NCBI GenBank assembly: GCA_007136145.1
Contig: SLHN01000274.1
Coordinates: forward strand, 1-10,458
Direction of reading: 5' to 3'
Origin: Thioalkalivibrio sp.
GTDB taxonomy: Bacteria; Pseudomonadota; Gammaproteobacteria; Ectothiorhodospirales; Ectothiorhodospiraceae
DNA length: 10,458 bases
A model generated the notes under the pieces. That model was not told the DNA's origin, made no database searches, and saw nothing but the letters and a program-made list of their open reading frames with translations. Every line of letters begins with the position of its first letter. Position 1 is the stretch's first letter. The translations under genes were made by a program, and so were the position numbers. Below are positions 1 through 7,449 of this stretch, in pieces.

Positions 1-56
1 GTTTCCGTGCTAACTTTCATGACGATGCCTGCCATCCCGAAACATGAAAAGTGCAG

Positions 57-153
57 GCGCAGGGTGCCAATGAGCGCAGCGAATTGCACCGTTCGAGGCC
101 CGGAGGCCGGCCGGCGTGGTATCGGTTCGGCTGCGCCTCACGGCACCCTACGC
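57..153. repeat. Long imperfect palindrome, REP/MITE-like
   Basis: The left arm (about 57-91) and right arm (about 123-153) are near-perfect reverse complements. The reverse complement of the right arm and the left arm share GCG(C/T)AGGGTGCC, then TGAG, then CGCAGC and a closing ACCG, with a few indels. The roughly 31-base centre is itself GC-rich and contains the 8-base palindrome GGCCGGCC at 105-112. Seen directly: the arms and their pairing. From memory, not checked: intergenic palindromes with ends like GTAGGGTGC/GCACCCTAC and a core like GAGCGCAGCGAA are common dispersed repeats in proteobacteria. I see no transposase or flanking duplication, so this would be a non-autonomous or REP-type element. 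Reading frames across it look incidental. Confidence 0.6.
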
Positions 154-200
154 AGGTTCTTTCACGCAAATCAGGATGACCATTGGCCTGAAAACACAGC

Positions 201-275
201 AACGGAAGGACACGGAAATCACGGAAACTGAAATGGTTCGAATCCCTTTTCCGTGCCTGCCCGTGCCTGTCGTGG
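201..275. repeat. CACGGAAA/TTTCCGTG inverted-repeat element
   Basis: The left arm carries two tandem copies of CACGGAAA (211-218 and 220-227). The right arm carries TTTTCCGTG followed by a second CCGTGCCTG unit (251-259 and 261-269). CACGGAAA at 220-227 pairs perfectly with the right arm, and a second CACGG pairs after a short mismatch, giving an imperfect stem over a loop of about 20 bases. The sequence at 1-9, GTTTCCGTG, is the exact complement of 220-228 and may be the edge of another copy. This is a different palindrome family from the one at 57-153. I see no coding potential. A role in RNA folding or as a nucleoid-protein site is possible but not shown. Confidence 0.55.
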
Positions 276-389
276 CAAGCCTTGGCATCTCTCGGGGTGG
301 CCGCTGGCCATGAGCGTTGGCAACAGAAATGGGCTACACGGCCCAGCAACCACACTTCGCAAAAGAGCATCCCCTCAAGGAGACAAGTA

Positions 390-2744
390 ATGAGTTGGGT
401 AATCGATCTGGCCGCACTCACGATGAATGATGTAGCACAGGTGGGTGGCAAGAATGCCTCGCTGGGCGAACTCCTCGGCAACCTTGCCGAGGCGGGGGTG
501 CGGGTGCCCGGCGGGTTTGCCACAACGGCGGACGCATTCCGGGCGCTCCTGGCACAGGATGGTCTCGACGAGCGGATCAAGCAACGCCTGCAAGGGCTCG
601 ATATCGACGACATTCAGTCGCTGCAGTCAGCAGGCAGGGAGGTTCGGGGGTGGATCGAGGAGGCACCATTGCCGCCCGAACTGGAGCAAGCCGTGCGCGA
701 ACACTATGCGCGGATGGGAGACGATGTGCCCGTGGCGGTACGCTCCTCGGCGACCGCCGAGGACCTTCCCGAGGCGTCGTTTGCCGGACAGCAGGAGACC
801 TATCTGAACGTGCGCGGAATCGAAGAGGTACTGGTAGCCCTGCGCAAGGTGTTTGCCAGCCTCTATAACGATCGTGCCATTGCCTATCGCGAGCACCAGG
901 GCTTCGCGCATGATGAGGTCGCGTTGTCGGCGGGCGTGCAGCGCATGGTCCGATCCGATGTCGGCTGCAGCGGCGTGATGTTCACGCTTGATACGGAGAC
1001 CGGTTTCCGCGACGCAGTGTTCATCACCGGGGCCTGGGGCCTCGGCGAGACCGTGGTCCAGGGCTCGGTCAACCCGGACGAATACCAGCTTTTCAAACCT
1101 TCCCTGCGTGCCGGCAGGCCGGCCATCATCGGGCGCACGTTGGGCAGCAAGGCGATCCGCATGGTGTTGACCGACGGCGGCGGCACCCGCATCGAAGATA
1201 CCCCTGAAGAGCTGCGCTCTCGCTTCTGCCTGAACGACGAGCAGGCGCAGTTGCTCGGCCGGTATGCGGTAGCCATCGAAGACCACTATGGGATGCCGAT
1301 GGACATCGAGTGGGCCGAGGACGGCGAGACTGGCGAGCTGCTGATCGTCCAGGCCCGGCCCGAGACTGTGGAGAGCCGGGTCGAGCTTGGCGTAAGCGAG
1401 ACATATCGGCTGGCCTCCCATGACAAACAACCACTGGTGACCGGACGGGCCATCGGAGCCCGTATTGGCGCCGGGAGAATCCGTATCGTCGAATCTCCGG
1501 ACGACATGCATACGGTGGAATCCGGCGACATTCTGGTCGCCGACATGACCGACCCGGATTGGGAACCGATCATGAAGCGGGCTTCCGCGATCGTGACCAA
1601 TCGGGGTGGGCGGACCTGCCACGCGGCGATCATTGCCCGTGAAATGGGGATTCCGGCCGTGGTGGGTTGCGGTGACGCGACGGAGGCGCTTCAAGATGGG
1701 ATGGACGCTACCGTGTCTTGTGCGGAGGGCGACGATGGCTACGTCTACGAGGGTCTGATTCCGTTCGATATCCAGCGCACCGGTGCCAGCAACCTGCCGG
1801 CGCTGCCGGTGAAGCTGATGCTCAATGTCGCCAACCCGGGCCGTGCCTACACCTTTTCCCGCCTGCCGCACGCCGGGATCGGTCTCGCGCGCTTGGAGTT
1901 CATCATCAACAGCCACATTGGTATCCATCCCCTGGCCTTGCTCGATTACCCCAACGTGCCCGAGGATGTCCGCGCCGAGATCGCGACCCGCATCGCGGGT
2001 TTCGACGACCCGGTGGAATTCTTCGTGCGCCGCCTAAGCGAGGGCGTTGGCACGTTGGCGGCGGCGTTTGCGCCGGAACCGGTGATCGTTAGGTTATCCG
2101 ACTTCAAGAGCAACGAGTATGCGCACCTTCTGGGCGGAAGGGCCTATGAGCCGGATGAGGAAAATCCGATGCTGGGGTTCCGCGGTACCGCTCGATATCT
2201 CTCGGATTCCTTCCGTCCGGCCTTCGCACTCGAGTGCCGGGCCTTGAAGCGAGTGCGCGAGGACATGGGTCTGGAGAATGTGCAGGTGATGGTGCCCTTC
2301 GTACGCACGCTGGACGAGGCACGAGGGGTAATTCGGGTTCTGGAGGAAGAGGGGCTGAAACGCGGTGAGAACGGGTTGAAGATTGTGATGATGTGCGAAA
2401 TCCCGTCCAATGCCCTGCTCGCGGATGCGTTTCTCGAATTCTTTGACGGCTTCTCGATCGGTTCCAACGACCTGACTCAGCTGACGCTGGGTGTGGATCG
2501 CGACTCGTCGCTGGTGGCATCGTGTTTTGATGAGCGCGACGATGCGGTCAAGGCTTTGCTTTCCATGGCCATCCGCGCCGCACGCAGCAAGGGCAAGTAC
2601 GTCGGCATCTGCGGGCAGGGTCCTTCCGACCACATGGATCTCGCCGAGTGGCTTGTGGCGGAGGGCATCGAAAGCATGTCGCTGAACCCGGATTCGTTGA
2701 TTCCCACCTGGGAACGGCTCGCGGAGACCATGAAGCGTGTCTGA
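390..2744 (+). CDS. ppsA: Phosphoenolpyruvate synthase (pyruvate, water dikinase)
   Basis: This cytoplasmic enzyme converts pyruvate, ATP and water to PEP, AMP and phosphate, which starts gluconeogenesis from C3 compounds. The 784-residue product is close to the 792 of E. coli PpsA. Domains in order: an N-terminal ATP-grasp nucleotide-binding domain with RSSATAEDLP at 118-127 and a following FAGQQETYLN; a phosphohistidine swivelling domain with GGRTCHAAI, giving catalytic His411; and a C-terminal TIM barrel with RLSDFKSNEYAHLLGG, SIGSNDLTQLTLGVDRDS and ICGQGPSD, giving the acid/base Cys741. Thr409, two residues before His411, matches the residue phosphorylated by PpsR in this family. The ATG at 390 was chosen for its AAGGAGA ribosome site a few bases upstream; the frame stays open back to 282, but that extension matches nothing. 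Translation is probably coupled to ppsR. All key residues are intact. Confidence 0.97.
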   Translation: MSWVIDLAALTMNDVAQVGGKNASLGELLGNLAEAGVRVPGGFATTADAFRALLAQDGLDERIKQRLQGLDIDDIQSLQSAGREVRGWIEEAPLPPELEQAVREHYARMGDDVPVAVRSSATAEDLPEASFAGQQETYLNVRGIEEVLVALRKVFASLYNDRAIAYREHQGFAHDEVALSAGVQRMVRSDVGCSGVMFTLDTETGFRDAVFITGAWGLGETVVQGSVNPDEYQLFKPSLRAGRPAIIGRTLGSKAIRMVLTDGGGTRIEDTPEELRSRFCLNDEQAQLLGRYAVAIEDHYGMPMDIEWAEDGETGELLIVQARPETVESRVELGVSETYRLASHDKQPLVTGRAIGARIGAGRIRIVESPDDMHTVESGDILVADMTDPDWEPIMKRASAIVTNRGGRTCHAAIIAREMGIPAVVGCGDATEALQDGMDATVSCAEGDDGYVYEGLIPFDIQRTGASNLPALPVKLMLNVANPGRAYTFSRLPHAGIGLARLEFIINSHIGIHPLALLDYPNVPEDVRAEIATRIAGFDDPVEFFVRRLSEGVGTLAAAFAPEPVIVRLSDFKSNEYAHLLGGRAYEPDEENPMLGFRGTARYLSDSFRPAFALECRALKRVREDMGLENVQVMVPFVRTLDEARGVIRVLEEEGLKRGENGLKIVMMCEIPSNALLADAFLEFFDGFSIGSNDLTQLTLGVDRDSSLVASCFDERDDAVKALLSMAIRAARSKGKYVGICGQGPSDHMDLAEWLVAEGIESMSLNPDSLIPTWERLAETMKRV

Positions 2745-3540
2745 TTCCAATCAGCCGCAGGTTTACCTGCTGTCGGACGGGACTGGCATCACTGCCGAGA
2801 CACTGGCGCGTACCCTGTTGACCCAGTTCGAGGGGCTCCACCCGGGTTGGCATCTGCGGCCTTTTGTGCGCAGCGCGGCGCATATGGAGGACTGTTTCGA
2901 ACGCATTCGAGCGGGTCCGCAGCCGGCACTGGTCGTCGCGACTTTCGCGGATGCCGCGCTGCGGGCACAACTCAGGGAGTCCCCGGTCCCGGTTCTGGAT
3001 ATTTTCTCGGATCATCTGGAGCAGTTGGAGCAGGTGTTCCAGCGAACGGCCGAGTCGGTATCCGGTCGCGCCCATGGCATGGGCGACATCGCTCGTTATG
3101 ACCGGCGCATCGAGGCCCTGAACTTCACCCTTGCGCACGACGATGGACTCGCTACTGGCGACATCGGGCACGCCGAGGTGGTGCTGATGGGGGTGTCTCG
3201 TTCGGGCAAGACGCCAACCTGCCTTTACCTGGCGATGAACTACGGCATGTTTGCCGCCAATTACCCACTGATTCCAGAGGATCTGAGCGGCGATACGCAG
3301 TTGCCTCGCTCGTTGCGCGGGCTGCGTGGACGCCTTCTGGGCCTGGTGATTTCGCCAGAGCGACTGGCACAGATCCGCGAAGCGAGACGTCCGGGCAGCC
3401 GTTATTCCAGCCTGCCGCAGTGTCGCCAGGAGTGTCTCGCGATCGATGAATTCCTGTATCGCGAGCGTATCCCCAGGCTGGAAGTGACTCATCTCTCGGT
3501 GGAGGAGATTGCGACCCGGGTCCGTGCCGAGTTGGCATGA
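2737..3540 (+). CDS. ppsR: PEP synthase regulatory protein (bifunctional kinase/pyrophosphorylase)
   Basis: Member of the DUF299/PSRP family. It inactivates PEP synthase by ADP-dependent phosphorylation of a Thr beside the catalytic His, and reactivates it by phosphate-dependent dephosphorylation. The 267-residue product is slightly shorter than E. coli PpsR (277). Visible signatures are the N-terminal YLLSDGTGITAETLARTLL and the P-loop-like GVSRSGKT at 152-159 followed by PTCLYLA and GMFAANYPL. The conserved C-terminal part contains RYSSLPQCRQE and a family-typical EEIATR end. The start is a GTG at 2737, eight bases inside the end of ppsA, with GCGGAG upstream as a ribosome site, so co-translation is likely. 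In E. coli the two genes are divergent, whereas here regulator and target form one operon. The substrate is almost certainly the adjacent PpsA. Confidence 0.95.
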   Translation: MSDSNQPQVYLLSDGTGITAETLARTLLTQFEGLHPGWHLRPFVRSAAHMEDCFERIRAGPQPALVVATFADAALRAQLRESPVPVLDIFSDHLEQLEQVFQRTAESVSGRAHGMGDIARYDRRIEALNFTLAHDDGLATGDIGHAEVVLMGVSRSGKTPTCLYLAMNYGMFAANYPLIPEDLSGDTQLPRSLRGLRGRLLGLVISPERLAQIREARRPGSRYSSLPQCRQECLAIDEFLYRERIPRLEVTHLSVEEIATRVRAELA

Positions 3541-3895
3541 CAACGAAAATCAGCGGTTCTTGCCGTGGATGAAGGCATTCGATCGTCTCCACCGCGGGAA
3601 ACAGTGATCCGGGCGCAGCGTGAGCAGAATTTGCAGCGATGGCGGCGAACAGGGTGTCTTTTGTTGAAGGGTGGCCTCCGGGAGCCTATGATCCATCAGG
3701 CTATCGGCGAAAACCGAATGCCGGCTCGCGCCAGATTTTCGCTCGTCGGCAATACGCCATCATGGGCGACTGATGGCTGCCTGTGATCGTGATGCCAACG
3801 CAGCGGACGGACGAAAAGATCAGCAAGATGGCATGCGGTGTGGCGGAGATAGCCTCGGGGAACCATTTGGACGATTCTTACAGCGGGAAGGGGTA
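3541..3895. other. Intergenic region, no supported gene
   Basis: About 355 bases separate ppsR from the DUF2934 gene. A 73-codon plus-strand frame (GTG at 3565 to 3786) lacks a ribosome site and resembles no family I know. Short self-complementary stretches are present (CTCCGGGAG near 3675, and TGCCG/CGGCA near 3719-3750), but none is followed by a T-run, so I cannot call a terminator for ppsAR. The promoter of the downstream gene probably lies here, but I see no convincing -35/-10 pair. Confidence 0.5.
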
Positions 3896-4327
3896 ATGCG
3901 CATGGCGAAGGGACCGAAAAAGAGCGTGACGGACAAGGCGGCCAAGCCCAAGGCGTCGCAGGCACCCAAGGTGGCTGCGACGCCCGGGAAAACAACAGCT
4001 GCAAAAACAACCGCACCGGTGAAAACCGCGGCTTCGGGTAAGGCAAAGGTCGCGAAGACGGCCAAGCCGGCGGGTGAGTCAACGGTGAAAAAGGTTGCGG
4101 TGAAAAAAGCCGCGGCACCGAGGAAAGCGCCGGCCAAGCCGGTTTCTGGCTCCGCGCCCGCGTCGGGGAAACAGGCTGATGTCACTGCGGTGACTCCCGA
4201 ACAGCGATACCGGATGATTCAGGACGCCGCGTATTTCATCGCCGAGCGTCACGGCTTCGTTGGAGACAACCATGCCTACTGGTTGGAGGCCGAACAGGCG
4301 ATCGACGCCAAACTTTCCACGCGCTGA
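3896..4327 (+). CDS. DUF2934 protein with Lys/Ala-rich histone-like tail
   Basis: The 143-residue product has two parts. Residues 1-95 are low-complexity and strongly basic, built from Lys, Ala, Thr, Pro and Val in loose KTAA/KVAK/KKAA units, much like histone H1 or AlgP-type tails. Residues about 102-138 form a compact domain, RYRMIQDAAYFIAERHGF followed by YWLEAEQAID, which fits DUF2934: a helix, a Gly turn and a W-L-x-A-E helix. There are no acidic patches or membrane segments. ATG at 3896 follows GGGAAGGGG at a normal distance; a second ATG at 3902 is possible, and the open frame back to 3773 is not needed. DUF2934 has no established function. The tail suggests nucleic-acid binding, which is inference. 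The gene stands alone and converges on the GGDEF-EAL gene. Confidence 0.8.
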   Translation: MRMAKGPKKSVTDKAAKPKASQAPKVAATPGKTTAAKTTAPVKTAASGKAKVAKTAKPAGESTVKKVAVKKAAAPRKAPAKPVSGSAPASGKQADVTAVTPEQRYRMIQDAAYFIAERHGFVGDNHAYWLEAEQAIDAKLSTR

Positions 4328-4336
4328 CCTTCAGCG
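4322..4336. terminator. Small hairpin at end of DUF2934 gene, weak terminator candidate
   Basis: CGCTG (4322-4326) and CAGCG (4332-4336) form a 5-bp stem with a 5-base loop spanning the stop codon. The following bases are GAAAACAGG on the plus strand, so there is no U-tract for intrinsic termination. The rest of the 166-base convergent gap holds one more weak stem (GAGCG 4465-4469 with CGCTC 4481-4485). Neither is a strong terminator on either strand. Confidence 0.2.
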
Positions 4337-4493
4337 GAAAACAGGAGTTTCGATAAACACGACGAGAAATCCCAACGCATCGGACATGTTCTGCATTACT
4401 CTGGCGGGCGCCTGACCAACGATTACCGGCCCTTTGGATGCCTGATGTGGTATTCCGTTGGGACGAGCGCGGCAAGAGCACGCTCCCTGTCGC

Positions 4494-6899
4494 TCATTCC
4501 TGGTTCCCGGCGGCGAGGGGACCTCGTTCTGGTTCGGCAACCTGAAGAACGACGTTCTCGAACGTGTCGACGGGCATCGGGTCGTGGAAGAGGTATCCCT
4601 GGAATCGCTGGCAGCCATGCCGAACGAGAAAGGCCCGCTGGGTTTCGGTCTCCACACCTTCGGCGATCACACCCAGGCCCATCAGACTTGCGATGGCAAT
4701 GATTGTTTGCACGATACTGGCGTCATCCCGACTCTGCTCAATGTCCGCGACGAACGAGCGATCGATCTTCAGCCAGTCCAATGGCAGTTGTTTCAGATAC
4801 GATAGTGACGAATATCCAGTGCCGAAATCGTCCATTGCCAGTCCGATTCCGCGGGCACGAAGGCCGGCAAGGTTGTTCATCAGGGCAGCGCTGTAGTCCA
4901 CCATTACACTTTCGGTAAGTTCGATGTGCAACCGTTCGGCCGGGGCGCCGGTCTCCGCCAGAATCGCATCGAGTTTTTCCAGGAACGACGGCTGGCTGAT
5001 GTGCTCCGCGGAGCAGTTTACCGCGATGCAGAGATTCATGAACTCCGGCCTGTCGGACCAATTCTTCAAGGTCCGACAGGCCTGTAGCATCGCGAACTGG
5101 CCCAAGGTCACCACCTGCCCGGTCAGCTCGGCCACCCGGATGAATTCGCTTGGCTCCGTATACGTGCCGTCGGGATGCGGCCAGCGCATCAGGGCCTCCG
5201 CACCGTGGATCCTGCCGGCGGCATCCACCTGCGGCTGTAGATGTAGTTCCAGCATATTGCCATGCAGCGCACGCCGTAAATGGCGTTCCAGGTCCGCCTG
5301 ACGCTGGAGTTGAGACTGCAATTCCGGGTCATAGAAGCGTATACCGTCGCGCCCTTGGTGCTTGGCCTGATACATGGCGAAGTCAACCTGTTTCAGGAGT
5401 TCCTCCGCCGAGTCCTCCGCCTGCGGGAAAATGGTGATTCCGATACTTGCGGAGACCACATGCTCGATCTCGCCAAGAGGTACGGGTTTGCCGATTCCTC
5501 GAAGCAGTTTGTCGGCGACTTTTCGTGCATCCGCACGGGCCTGATCGGGGTCGGGATTAAGGCGTTCCAACAGTACCACGAACTCGTCTCCACCCAAGCG
5601 AGCCACCGTGTCGCAGGGCCGTATCGTCGAGTTCAGGCGTTCTCCAATCACGATAAGCAGGCGGTCGCCGATAGAATGCCCGCGGGTATCATTGATAGTC
5701 TTGAAATGATCCAGGTCGATCAGGATCAACGCGGCATTCGTGTTCGACCCCTTGATCGTATCCACGACATGCCCGAGACGTTCCATCAGGAGCCGCCGGT
5801 TGGGAAGTTGGGTGAGCGAGTCCCGAAATGCCAATCGGGCATTTTCCTCCACCTCCAGCATTCGACGCAGCCGACCCACCATGCCCTGAGCGGACTGCTG
5901 CAGGGTGGCGATTTCGAGGATGGGCGAGTCCGGACGGATGTCGGAGTCGAAGCGACCCTGCCCGACGTCGTCGAGGGTCTTGACAGCCTTGCGCAGAGGT
6001 TGGAGGACGCCTCGCAGGCCCAGATAAAGCGCCCCGACGATCAATGTCAGTAGCAATAGCGCCGCGGCGAGCATCGATGTGTTGATGAAACGCTGGGCTG
6101 CTACTGAATCCGTAATATTCTGCACCACCACCACGTTGGCCGTTGGGTTCTCGATGCCGAATGGCTTTACCGGTAAATGAACCACAAGCCGATGCCCGCC
6201 ACCCACGGAAAGCCGGTGTGCTCCGACCTGCCTGTTCACCCCACCGATGGGATAATCGCGCACGTCGGGGGCGGATGCCGCACGAACTCCGGCGCTGTCC
6301 AGCAGGGCGACCTTCGCACCGGTCGCCAGCGAAAGGGACATGATGGCGTCGCTCGCCAGATCCTTCAGCAGTATCACGGCACCTACTGGGTTGCCACCAC
6401 GATAGAGGGGAACGGCAAGGGCAGCGTAATGGGTTCCACCGGGGAAATGGTGGACTCCCTGCTGGAAGCGTCCGGTCTCCAGGCTGGCCTGTCCAATTGG
6501 CAGGGTAACCTCGCCGGCCAATGGATCGGAATCGAAAACGTTCCGACCGTCATGATCGAGGACGATCAGGCGGTCGATGACTCCGGTTGCACCCAGACGG
6601 TTGTACTTGGGCGCTGCAAAAGGATCCACGTCGGTACCACTGGCCAGGGCATCGACCAGAAGCGCGTCACGGGTGATCCCGGTAACCTCGCCGCGCAGTC
6701 GCTGGAATTCCGCCGCGAGTGTCTGCCGCCAGACCGCGGAATGTCCCTCTGTCGCCTGCGCCTCCATGCGCTGTTCTGCTTCGGCCATCGCATAGAAAGT
6801 GCCCATCCCGATTGCCAGGGTCGACAGTAGGAACGCCAACGCGATGGCGAGGATCAGCACCGACTGCAGCCGGAAACGGGCGGTTCCGAATCCCACCAT
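4494..6899 (-). CDS. Membrane GGDEF-EAL c-di-GMP enzyme with periplasmic sensor domain
   Basis: The 801-residue inner-membrane protein is predicted to make and/or degrade cyclic di-GMP. Order: transmembrane helix about 11-38; periplasmic sensor region 39-270, which contains a Cache-like DRLIVLDHDGRNVFDSD but whose exact family I cannot name; transmembrane helix about 272-295; HAMP-like linker 296-350; GGDEF domain about 355-525; EAL domain about 535-790. The GGDEF site is intact (436-440), with the inhibitory RxxD at 427-430 five residues before it. EAL residues look complete: E568-A-L, N628, E660, D690-D691 in DDFGTGYSS, K711, E747 and Q767. Both activities are therefore possible. ATG at 6899 lies 22 bases after the rhodanese stop, with GGAG 11 bases upstream; a GTG 12 bases earlier is an alternative. 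The frame runs open further upstream, but that part overlaps the rhodanese gene. Confidence 0.93.
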   Translation of the reverse strand: MVGFGTARFRLQSVLILAIALAFLLSTLAIGMGTFYAMAEAEQRMEAQATEGHSAVWRQTLAAEFQRLRGEVTGITRDALLVDALASGTDVDPFAAPKYNRLGATGVIDRLIVLDHDGRNVFDSDPLAGEVTLPIGQASLETGRFQQGVHHFPGGTHYAALAVPLYRGGNPVGAVILLKDLASDAIMSLSLATGAKVALLDSAGVRAASAPDVRDYPIGGVNRQVGAHRLSVGGGHRLVVHLPVKPFGIENPTANVVVVQNITDSVAAQRFINTSMLAAALLLLTLIVGALYLGLRGVLQPLRKAVKTLDDVGQGRFDSDIRPDSPILEIATLQQSAQGMVGRLRRMLEVEENARLAFRDSLTQLPNRRLLMERLGHVVDTIKGSNTNAALILIDLDHFKTINDTRGHSIGDRLLIVIGERLNSTIRPCDTVARLGGDEFVVLLERLNPDPDQARADARKVADKLLRGIGKPVPLGEIEHVVSASIGITIFPQAEDSAEELLKQVDFAMYQAKHQGRDGIRFYDPELQSQLQRQADLERHLRRALHGNMLELHLQPQVDAAGRIHGAEALMRWPHPDGTYTEPSEFIRVAELTGQVVTLGQFAMLQACRTLKNWSDRPEFMNLCIAVNCSAEHISQPSFLEKLDAILAETGAPAERLHIELTESVMVDYSAALMNNLAGLRARGIGLAMDDFGTGYSSLSYLKQLPLDWLKIDRSFVADIEQSRDDASIVQTIIAIASLMGLGVIAEGVETETQRAFLVRHGCQRFQGYLFHDPMPVDTFENVVLQVAEPERGPLAAGNQE

Positions 6900-6921
6900 C
6901 AGCGCCGCCACTCCATTCGCG

Positions 6922-7449
6922 TTATTCGAATGGGTATCCGCTGGCGATCCATTCCGGGAAGCCCCCTGGGAAGAAATAGAGGTTGGTGAAGCCCCACTCC
7001 CGCGCGCGGGCGATCGCGGCCTCGGAGCGCCAGCAATCACGCTCATTGCAATAAATGACGATCGGGGTATCCAGCGAGCCGGCTATTGCCAGAAGACGGT
7101 CAGGTTGAAAGTGGTCACCCGGATGCTCGGGATCCCGCATGATGGTCAGGGAATGGGCCTCGGGCACTCGCCCGGCCATGTAATCGGCCTGCAGGCGGAC
7201 ATCGACGAATGTTATCCCGGAACGGAACAGGAGCCAGGCCGCATCGGCATCGACTGTTGTCGCTCCTTCCACATGCTCTGGCGCCATGTAAACCGGCGAC
7301 GCGGACGGAAGGTTTTCCAGGGGGGAGGCCAACGACGCGTACGGCAGAGCGCCGAGCAGTAACAGGCTCAGGGGCAGGTCGGTGCAGGCACGGCGTGTCA
7401 ACCGAGCGGGTCTTTCCGCCGATCGCATACCAAAAGAAAGCCTCCGCAT
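6922..7449 (-). CDS. Exported single-domain rhodanese-like protein, YC-x4-CW type
   Basis: The 175-residue product starts with a basic n-region (Arg-rich, containing a TRR pair), then a hydrophobic stretch LPLSLLLLGALPYASLA and a likely cleavage site after ASLA (about residue 41). It is thus predicted to be periplasmic. The rhodanese fold shows TTVDADAAWLLF, FVDVR (82-85), AGRVPEAHSL, and the active-site loop YCNERDCWRS. Cys134 is the probable catalytic cysteine and Cys139 lies within the loop. The loop resembles that of the periplasmic CxxCW-motif rhodaneses associated with PQQ-dependent catabolism, but is longer. Sulfur donor and acceptor are unknown. ATG at 7449 was chosen because GGAGGA lies six bases upstream; a longer frame to 7776 has no ribosome site and would bury the signal peptide. 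The GGDEF-EAL gene follows 22 bases later, probably in the same transcript. Confidence 0.85.
   Translation of the reverse strand: MRRLSFGMRSAERPARLTRRACTDLPLSLLLLGALPYASLASPLENLPSASPVYMAPEHVEGATTVDADAAWLLFRSGITFVDVRLQADYMAGRVPEAHSLTIMRDPEHPGDHFQPDRLLAIAGSLDTPIVIYCNERDCWRSEAAIARAREWGFTNLYFFPGGFPEWIASGYPFE

Noticed and set aside
627..1928. 433-codon open frame on the minus strand inside ppsA
   Set aside because: It lies wholly antisense to a clear PEP synthase, has no recognisable domain and is the usual by-product of GC-rich codon use.
2548..3543. 331-codon minus-strand frame across the ppsA-ppsR junction
   Set aside because: It is antisense to two well-supported genes and resembles no family.
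3565..3786. Possible 73-residue protein between ppsR and the DUF2934 gene
   Set aside because: It has a GTG start without ribosome site, unremarkable composition and no recognisable domain.
5280..6053. 257-codon plus-strand frame inside the GGDEF-EAL gene
   Set aside because: It is antisense to the GGDEF domain with intact motifs, and has no family signal of its own.
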